In this document: piece by piece, positions 58,527 to 64,000 of the stretch
How the letters are laid out: every line of letters starts with the position of its first letter
How positions within the stretch are numbered: the first letter of the stretch is position 1
Assembly (NCBI RefSeq): GCF_004138135.1
Contig: NZ_RYFD01000024.1
Coordinates: 1 to 64,000, forward strand
DNA from: Candidatus Oscillochloris fontis
Lineage (GTDB): Bacteria > Chloroflexota > Chloroflexia > Chloroflexales > Chloroflexaceae
Direction: 5' to 3'
DNA: 64,000 nt
The notes under the pieces: model-generated
The model's input: the letters and a program-made list of their open reading frames with translations, nothing else
Database searches by the model: none
Told to the model about the DNA's origin: nothing
Program-made: the position numbers and the translations under genes

Positions 58527-60188
58527 GTGCCACCCGAATCAACGCCACGCCCCTCCCTCTCCACGCAGGTCTCGCGGGCTGTCATCTGGAATACGCTCTT
58601 TGTCCCGCTGCGGCTGGTGGCCGAGGTGCTCTCGACCCTGGTGAAGATCAATCAGCTCTCGCAGGCCGGTTTCGGCTTGGTGTCGCTGGTGCGCGGCGCG
58701 AGTAACCTCTTCGGTACGGGGATCGATCTGGGAACGGCGCGTTCCTTACCCAAATACATCCCAGAGCAGGATCACGCCGGGGGCGCACGGGCGGTGTTGC
58801 GGCTGCTGGTGGCAGTCTTTGCGCTCCAGATGGCGGTGTTGTTGCTGGTGGCGCTCGGCTTGGCGCTGGCGCAACCGCAGATCGGCAGCTACTTGCAGGG
58901 GCTACTCAGCAGCAATACGCGGGTGGAAGCCGAGGCGCGGGCCGAACTCTCGCTCTTCGTTGCCGACTACACCTGGCTGATCGTGCTGGTCGTGCTGGCG
59001 CTGCTCTTCCTGGGCACCTGCTACGACATGCTCATGGCCTTTCTGAGCAGCTTTTTTCGCCAGAAGGCGTGGAATAGCATCGCGCTGGCGGCGGGGCTGT
59101 TACCGCAGTTCCTCACCGTGGCGGCAATTCTGGCGCTGCCCGCCTCGCTCGACATCCTGGGGGTGCTGGGCGCTATGGTACTGGCTCCAGCGATTGCGGT
59201 GGCGCTCGCAGCCTGGCAGGTACTCGGTGCCCAACGTGATGAACAGGGCCAGCCGATACGCCTCGTGGATGAAGTGCGTACCACGCTGCGCGATCTGCGT
59301 GCCGCACTGCCACCGGGGTTCGTGCGCTACAGTGCCGTCTCCTACCTCATGACCGTGACCGATTTTGTGGCCAGTTTCGAGTTTGTCAATTTCTTTAGCC
59401 AGGACATTCAGGGGGTGGCGTTGCTCTCGGCGGGGGCGTTGCTGGTGCGCATGGCGCTGGGCTACCTCTACACGCCGATGGTGGGGGTGCAGGTGCCGCT
59501 CTTTACGCGGGTGCGCCAGGGCGAAGGCGGCACGCTCAACGGGGCGTACCAATCGCTGGTGCGGTTGCAACTGCTGCTGCTCGTACCGGGCGGCGTCGGG
59601 CTGATGCTGCTGGCCGAACCGGCACTGCTGGTGCTCAACCCGGCCTACCTGCCCGCCGCACCGATTGTGTGGGTGCTCGTACCATGCCTCTTCCTCGAAT
59701 GCCTCCTCACCACCGCCCACAACGCCCTGATTGTCCACGAGCGCCTAGGGACGATCATCATCTCGCGGCTAATTACGCTGCTGGTGGTAGTGCCGCTGGC
59801 GATTCTCCTACCTCCATGGGCCGGGTTGGTGGGCATGGCGTTGGCCTTCGGTGTGGCGCGGCTGGCGTCGGGCTTCTGGGTGACAGCGAGCGGGGTACGG
59901 TTGCTGGGGCTACACTGGCCGTGGCGCTTCAGCCTGCGGGTAGTGCTAGCCTCCGCCGCCATGGCGCTGATCATCCTGGGGGTACGCAGCCTCATGCCGC
60001 CGCTGCCCACCGATGTTACGCTGGCCGACAAGCTGCGTGAGGCGGTGTTGATGTTGGGCATGGCCGGGATTGGCGCGGTGGCCTTCTTTGCTGCGCTGCG
60101 CCTACTCGGCGGGATTGATGCTCAGGACAAGGCCCAGTTGGCGAAGACCAAGTTGCCGTTGAAGAAGTGGTTGTTGCGGGTGTTGTAG
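58527..60188 (+). CDS. Polysaccharide flippase, Wzx/MATE-like
   Basis: 553 residues, about 12-14 TM helices with the MVF/MATE start LSTQVSRAVIWNTLFVPLRL, an internal NQLSQAGFGLVSLVRGASNLF loop and a second half with LLLAEPALLVLNPAYLPAAPI. Carries lipid-linked repeat units across the membrane. Starts at GTG with a modest AGGA upstream. Flanked by family A repeats on both sides. Cluster position supports the function. Confidence 0.92.
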   Translation: MPPESTPRPSLSTQVSRAVIWNTLFVPLRLVAEVLSTLVKINQLSQAGFGLVSLVRGASNLFGTGIDLGTARSLPKYIPEQDHAGGARAVLRLLVAVFALQMAVLLLVALGLALAQPQIGSYLQGLLSSNTRVEAEARAELSLFVADYTWLIVLVVLALLFLGTCYDMLMAFLSSFFRQKAWNSIALAAGLLPQFLTVAAILALPASLDILGVLGAMVLAPAIAVALAAWQVLGAQRDEQGQPIRLVDEVRTTLRDLRAALPPGFVRYSAVSYLMTVTDFVASFEFVNFFSQDIQGVALLSAGALLVRMALGYLYTPMVGVQVPLFTRVRQGEGGTLNGAYQSLVRLQLLLLVPGGVGLMLLAEPALLVLNPAYLPAAPIVWVLVPCLFLECLLTTAHNALIVHERLGTIIISRLITLLVVVPLAILLPPWAGLVGMALAFGVARLASGFWVTASGVRLLGLHWPWRFSLRVVLASAAMALIILGVRSLMPPLPTDVTLADKLREAVLMLGMAGIGAVAFFAALRLLGGIDAQDKAQLAKTKLPLKKWLLRVL

Positions 60189-60214
60189 AATATTGGTAGA
60201 GCAGCCTTCAATCA

Positions 60215-60402
60215 TTGACGCAAAGACGCGAAGACGCGAAGGTTTTATTGAAGGCTTTGCGCCTCTGCGTCTTTGCGTCAAAACCGGAATGCGAGGAGAA
60301 GTGTGAACAGTTACCTAACATCCCAGTTTTGACGCCAAGGCGCAAAGTCTTCAAGAGAAGCCCCATCAAAATCTTTGCGTCTTGGCGTCTTTGCGTCAAC
60401 AT
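60215..60402. repeat. Two family A inverted repeats in tandem
   Basis: Copy 1 at 60215-60285, then AAACCGGAATGCGAGGAGAA and GTGTGAACAGTTAC; copy 2 at 60327-60400. The spacer between them is the same flank as at 58471-58500. They fill the gap to the glycosyltransferase gene at 60414. Confidence 0.9.
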
Positions 60403-60413
60403 ATGGATTCCCT

Positions 60414-61502
60414 ATGCATATCGCGCTCTACAACCTAACCACCACTACCAAATTTGGCGGAGTGGAGAGTTTTGTCTGGGATCTCGCCCGCGAACTGGCC
60501 GGGCGCGGCCATGCGGTGAGCATCATCGGGGGGGTGGGGAGCCGCCGCGAAGCTGCACCGGGGGTGCGCGTAGTCACCTTCCCGTTCATCAGCCGCCGCT
60601 TCTGGCAGGCCATCCCACCGCTGCGGCGTGCTTATGCCGAGGCCAAGTTGCTGGAACGGCTGACGCTGGCGGTTCCGGCATTGGCGCACTTGGCACGCGA
60701 TGGGTACGAGATTATCCACATCCAGAAGCCCTACGACCTCGCCCCGGCGCTGTTGGCGCGCCGCTTGGGCGGGGCGAAGGTGGTGCTGGGCTGCCACGGC
60801 GAGGATTTCTACCGGGGCGATACGTTGCTGGCGCGCCATGTGGATGCCTCGGTCTCGTGTTCGCACTTCAACGCGGCCACGATTGAGGCCCACTACGGCT
60901 TCCGTCCCCAGGTGGTCTTTAACGGCATTGACACTAGCCTCTTCCGCCCGCTAGGGCCAGCCGAGCGCAGCAATCGCCCGGCGCAACTGCTCTTCGTGGG
61001 GCGCTTGCAGCCCTGGAAGGGGGTCGAGACCGCCATCCGGGCGTTGGCGCTCATTCCTGATGCCGAGTTGCTGATTGCCGGGGCGGGGGAAGATCGGGCG
61101 CGGCTGGAAGGGATTGTCGCCGAGTTGAAACTAGAAGAGCGCGTGTACTTCCTGGGCGGGCTGGAACGGCAGACCTTGCCGCAACTCTACAGCCGCTGCG
61201 ATCTGCTGCTGGCCACCAGCCATGCCAGTGAGACCTTCGGGATTGGGCCGGTGGAAGCGCAGGCGTGCGGCTTGCCAGTGGTTGCCAGCAACTTCGGCGG
61301 CTTCCCGGAGGTGATTGACGCGGGTCGCACCGGGCTGCTCGTCCCCCCACGTGATCCCCAAGCATTGGCCGAGACAGTCACGAGTCTGCTCGCCGACCCG
61401 ACGCGGCGTGCGGCGATGGCAGCGGCGGCTCCGGCGTGGGCGGCGCAGTTCGCGTGGCCCGCCGTGACAGATCGCATAGAGGCGGTATACAACTCACTAT
61501 GA
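60414..61502 (+). CDS. Glycosyltransferase family 4
   Basis: 362 residues. MHIALYNLTTTTKFGGVESF start with the GGVESF acceptor loop, VFNGIDTSLFRP, LLFVGRLQPWKGVETAIRAL, and the E-x7-E segment SETFGIGPVEAQACGLPVVASN. Adds a sugar to a lipid-linked glycan on the inner face. Stop overlaps the next gene by 4 nt (ATGA). Start chosen at MHIALYNL; an upstream in-frame ATG at 60375 lies in the repeat. Confidence 0.94.
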   Translation: MHIALYNLTTTTKFGGVESFVWDLARELAGRGHAVSIIGGVGSRREAAPGVRVVTFPFISRRFWQAIPPLRRAYAEAKLLERLTLAVPALAHLARDGYEIIHIQKPYDLAPALLARRLGGAKVVLGCHGEDFYRGDTLLARHVDASVSCSHFNAATIEAHYGFRPQVVFNGIDTSLFRPLGPAERSNRPAQLLFVGRLQPWKGVETAIRALALIPDAELLIAGAGEDRARLEGIVAELKLEERVYFLGGLERQTLPQLYSRCDLLLATSHASETFGIGPVEAQACGLPVVASNFGGFPEVIDAGRTGLLVPPRDPQALAETVTSLLADPTRRAAMAAAAPAWAAQFAWPAVTDRIEAVYNSL

Positions 61503-62716
61503 AAATCCTCATTGTCACCACCTACGGCTTCGATCCGGCCTTTCCGAGCCGCCCAGAGCAACTCCAGGCACGGGCATTGGTGCAGCGCGGGCATCAGGTT
61601 GTTGCGCATGAATATTTCGACCCGCGCTACCCCGGCCAATCCACCCGCCACGAGTGGCTGGATGGGGTGGCGGTGCATCGTGCTGCCACGCTGGGCTTCT
61701 TCGCCCCGGAGGCGCTGCTGCGGCTGCTCCATGCCGAGCGGCCCGCTGTAATCCACATTCACCACTTGCGCAACCTCCTCGCCTACCAGACCGTGCAGAT
61801 AGCGCGGCGCCTGGGTATCCCCACCGTCATGACGCCCCACGGCCTGCTGCACGATGGCGATCTGGTGGTGGATCGCGAGCGCCCGCTGGACGCGCCACTG
61901 CGTTATGACAACCTGCTGCGCACCCCCGGCCAACTACTGGCGCGGCTGGCACGCGGCGCACACCCGCGCCGCACCGTGCGCAACTACTGCATCCACGCCC
62001 CCTTGGGGATGCTCGACCACGCGATTGCGCTCTCGCAGCACGAAGCGGGACTCCTGGCCACTTTGGGTCTGCGCCCGGAGCAGATCAGTGTGCTGCCCAA
62101 CGCGGTTGACCTCTCCGGCTTTGTGCAGAATAACCCCGTAGCGCCGCGTGACCCGCGCCTGGTACTCTTCATCGGCCAGTTGGTGCCGCGCAAAGCCTAC
62201 GATCTGTTGGCGCGGGCCATCCCGTTGGTGCTGCGCGTCATTCCCGATGCACGCTTTGTCTTTGTCAGCCACAACCGGCAAGATGAGGCCGAGTTGCGGC
62301 GCTTGGTAAAAGCAGGACGCGCCGAGGCCCAGGTGGAGCTACGCGGGCGAGTAAGCGAGGAGGAGAAGATCGCCTTGTTGCGCCGCGCCGCCGTAGTTGC
62401 CGCGCCCAGCCGCTACGAGGGCTTCGGGATACCGCTGATCGAAGCGCAGGCGGCGGGGGCGGCGTTAATCACCAGCGATGTCCCGGCGTGCAACGAGATC
62501 ATCCGTGACGGCGAGAATGGGCTACTCAGTGGCTATAACGATCCGAACTCCCTGGCAGACGGCATCATCCGACTGTTGCAGGATCGCGAACTAGCGCAGC
62601 GCCTAGGCCAAACCGGACGCAGCGAAGTCTTTGCGCGCTACAGCGCCGAGCGGCTGGCGGCGGATCTGGAGCGAATCTATGCAAGGATAGCTAATTGCGC
62701 CACTTACGACAGGTAA
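61499..62716 (+). CDS. Glycosyltransferase family 4
   Basis: 405 residues. MKILIVTTYGFDPAFPSRPE start, LPNAVDLSGFV, LVLFIGQLVPRKAYDLLARA, and the E-x7-E segment SRYEGFGIPLIEAQAAGAALI. Translationally coupled to the previous GT4, so they probably act in sequence. The last 26 nt overlap the opposing RsbT gene. Confidence 0.94.
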   Translation: MKILIVTTYGFDPAFPSRPEQLQARALVQRGHQVVAHEYFDPRYPGQSTRHEWLDGVAVHRAATLGFFAPEALLRLLHAERPAVIHIHHLRNLLAYQTVQIARRLGIPTVMTPHGLLHDGDLVVDRERPLDAPLRYDNLLRTPGQLLARLARGAHPRRTVRNYCIHAPLGMLDHAIALSQHEAGLLATLGLRPEQISVLPNAVDLSGFVQNNPVAPRDPRLVLFIGQLVPRKAYDLLARAIPLVLRVIPDARFVFVSHNRQDEAELRRLVKAGRAEAQVELRGRVSEEEKIALLRRAAVVAAPSRYEGFGIPLIEAQAAGAALITSDVPACNEIIRDGENGLLSGYNDPNSLADGIIRLLQDRELAQRLGQTGRSEVFARYSAERLAADLERIYARIANCATYDR

Positions 62717-63095
62717 TCGTAGTACCCACATTCTCCTGAGAGCGAATGAGGAACTCGTCCATCAGACGCTTGGCACCAGGGAGACCCATACCCATACCCC
62801 GCGAGGTGGAGTAACCATCCTGCATCACCAGATCAATATTAGGAATACCCGGCCCCTGATCCTCACAGACAATCTCGATCCCCTTGCGAGTACCCTTCTC
62901 AATTTCACGCACCGTCACATTACCAGTACCGGCATAGAGAAAGATATTGCGTGCCAGTTCACTGACCGCAGTTGCAATGCGAGCCTGATCGATCGCCCCA
63001 AAGCCGAGCACCTTAGCCACATCACGGGCCATGGTACGAGCGATGACAATATCAAGATCACTGCGAATCACCGCAGCCTTAGACTGCCCCATCAT
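62691..63095 (-). CDS. rsbT: RsbT-like serine kinase (GHKL fold)
   Basis: 134 residues. VSELARNIFLYAG (N box), EDQGPGIPN (G1) and GMGMGLPGAKRLMDEF (G2) make it an RsbT-type switch kinase of stressosome or partner-switching modules, which phosphorylates RsbS/RsbR and releases a response protein. Overlaps rsbS by 17 nt and the glycosyltransferase tail by 26 nt. No RsbR, RsbU, RsbX or sigma factor gene is nearby. Confidence 0.92.
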   Translation of the reverse strand: MMGQSKAAVIRSDLDIVIARTMARDVAKVLGFGAIDQARIATAVSELARNIFLYAGTGNVTVREIEKGTRKGIEIVCEDQGPGIPNIDLVMQDGYSTSRGMGMGLPGAKRLMDEFLIRSQENVGTTITCRKWRN

Positions 63096-63462
63096 CGCTC
63101 TCCTCAGTCATGCGCTGCATCACCTTGAGACCCTTCTCAAGATTGAGCGCGGTGAGTACGCGGGGCAACTCAAGACCCAACTCGACCAACGTGATCGCCA
63201 CAGCAGGTTGGAGGCCCGTCAGCACCACCCGTGTTCCCATGAGACCCGCCATTGCCGCGATGTCAGCGATCAAGCGCCCGATGAAGCTATCCACCACATC
63301 AAGAGCCGTGAGGTCAATAATAACCCCCTTGGCGCGAGTATCGTGGATCTTCTGAAGCAGATCGTCCTTAAACTGCACGGCGGAAGCATCGTGCAAGGCA
63401 ACCTGGATCGATGCGATCAGGATGTCTCCGATCTTAAGAATCGGGATACGGAGGCTATCCAA
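63079..63462 (-). CDS. rsbS: RsbS-like STAS-domain antagonist
   Basis: 127 residues of the STAS fold. IPILKIGDILIASIQVALHD start, DLTALDVVDSFIGRLIADIA with the Ser that RsbT phosphorylates, and GTRVVLTGLQPAVAITLVEL. Binds RsbT in the stressosome. Encoded 17 nt overlapping upstream of RsbT, the classical order. The 103-nt gap beyond, to the kinase gene, shows nothing notable. Confidence 0.93.
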   Translation of the reverse strand: MDSLRIPILKIGDILIASIQVALHDASAVQFKDDLLQKIHDTRAKGVIIDLTALDVVDSFIGRLIADIAAMAGLMGTRVVLTGLQPAVAITLVELGLELPRVLTALNLEKGLKVMQRMTEESDDGAV

Positions 63463-63565
63463 TCAATCCTCCCTCTGCTGACAGCGGGCCACATCGCCGC
63501 ATACAACAGGGCATCTAAAGATCCGAACCAGCGGATCACCCATCTAAACGCAACATACAGCCATA

Positions 63566-64000
63566 TTACCCCAGCAGCATTACCGTAGTATAGAGACTCA
63601 AGGCCGCCAGGATGGGGACACTAATATTATCCATACCGTGAGGGGAGATACCCTCAGCCAAAGTAACGACCAAGGCGGTGACAAGGGAAGCCAGCAGACT
63701 CAGCCCGAAACCAAGGGGTTGCGCCGTAGGACTAAGGAAGGAACCCGGTATAAGGAGGAGCGAGAGGAACATCGCCGTACAACTCACGAGGAACATTACC
63801 AAGGAACCCTCATAGGAGCGGGTACCACCGATGACCGTATAGCGATGTTTACCGATACGTTTACCAATAATCGCGGCGAGCGCATCACCCCACGTCATCG
63901 CCATCGTTGCAGCAAGCGCGAGGTAGCCAAGATCGGTTGGGTCATCAGGGCGCCAAAGCAGACCAAAGACAAGCGAGATCGAAAAGGCGAAATAGACCGT
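63566..64000 (-). CDS. Phytol/dolichol-kinase-like CTP-dependent kinase (partial)
   Basis: Cut by the right edge: the frame is open to position 64000 and the true start is beyond it. 144 residues are visible, in the SEC59/VTE5 polyprenol-kinase family. TMAMTWGDALAAIIGKRIGKHRYTV is the family signature, followed by GGTRSYEGSLVMF and three or more TM helices. In phototrophs such kinases recycle phytol for tocopherol or chlorophyll side chains; in others they act on dolichol or diacylglycerol. An ATG at 63902 is internal. Confidence 0.85.
   Translation of the reverse strand, partial: TVYFAFSISLVFGLLWRPDDPTDLGYLALAATMAMTWGDALAAIIGKRIGKHRYTVIGGTRSYEGSLVMFLVSCTAMFLSLLLIPGSFLSPTAQPLGFGLSLLASLVTALVVTLAEGISPHGMDNISVPILAALSLYTTVMLLG

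Noticed and set aside
1-64000. tRNA or rRNA genes
   Set aside because: I looked through the intergenic gaps for cloverleaf arms and TPsiC-like GGTTCGA boxes; the only such hit, near 43210, lies in the rpsR coding region.

Overview
ORGANISM. The window is GC-rich and probably chromosomal, and it fits a filamentous anoxygenic phototroph of the Chloroflexales (Chloroflexota, Oscillochloris/Chloroploca-like). The inference rests on a PucC/BCH-family transporter (48979-50313), a DUF1350 hydrolase typical of photosynthetic lineages (46377-47258), a partial phytol/dolichol-kinase-like protein at the right edge, several Hanks-type kinases fused to WD40, membrane or SH3 modules, and many dispersed palindromic repeats. 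No 16S rRNA or other decisive taxonomic marker is present. No rRNA, tRNA, CRISPR array, prophage or transposase gene was seen. LAYOUT. 0.2-6.2 kb: cydA-cydB-cydDC operon (minus strand) for cytochrome bd oxidase and its assembly exporter; CydD and CydC are fused through a linker encoded by a palindromic repeat. 6.5-13.6 kb: der GTPase, a SPASM-type radical SAM protein, a zinc-ribbon protein, a GT4 glycosyltransferase overlapping a DUF2156 protein, and a large GT-C-like membrane protein. 13.7-17.3 kb: tandem Ser/Thr kinases with near-identical kinase domains but different C-termini (WD40 propeller versus a frameshifted membrane tail). 17.3-26.2 kb: lon, a VapBC-like pair with a truncated toxin, a radical SAM/DUF2064 pair, an unknown gene, ParA with a C-terminal zinc ribbon, a DEDDh exonuclease-WYL fusion and a membrane SH3 protein. 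26.4-29.1 kb: metG and a multi-TM protein. 29.4-35.5 kb: a candidate immune or regulated-death locus, with a ParB-like protein, a CHAT protease-ATPase, and a translationally coupled STAND-like ATPase with 15 WD40 repeats. 35.5-43.2 kb: a dense repeat cluster, glmS, a class III aminotransferase, an operon of methyltransferase, pseudokinase-SH3, GNAT and nucleotidyltransferase-fold genes, and rpsR. 43.5-51.9 kb: gatA, a Phd/YoeB-type toxin-antitoxin pair with its operator, DUF1350, DUF952, DUF58, PucC, murI and a class-I glutamine amidotransferase-like hydrolase. 52.0-55.8 kb: an ATPase-PIN nuclease pair, a GNAT protein and a thioesterase. 56.0-62.7 kb: a surface-glycan cluster (DUF2079, methyltransferase, flippase, two GT4 enzymes). 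62.7-64.0 kb: RsbT, RsbS and the kinase cut by the window edge. HOW IT WORKS TOGETHER. Housekeeping genes (der, lon, metG, glmS, rpsR, gatA, murI) are scattered singly, each with its own promoter, often of the extended -10 type TGnTATAAT. Between them lie signalling and defence-like modules and at least six families of palindromic repeats, called here A (ACGCAAAGACGCCAAGGCG type), B (nested GGCGGC-TTC-GCCGCC hairpins), C (GTAGGGGCGAAGCATCGCCCC), D (GTAGGGGCGCGTCGTGACGCGCCC), E (GCTGAGC...GTCGAAGC) and F (CCGCAGAGGACACAGAGG). These fill most intergenic gaps, supply stop codons for several genes, and in one case form a protein linker. The most interesting items are the CHAT/STAND-WD40 pair, the covarying family-B hairpins, the repeat-built CydDC linker, and the exonuclease-WYL/ParA-zinc-ribbon and ATPase-PIN pairs.
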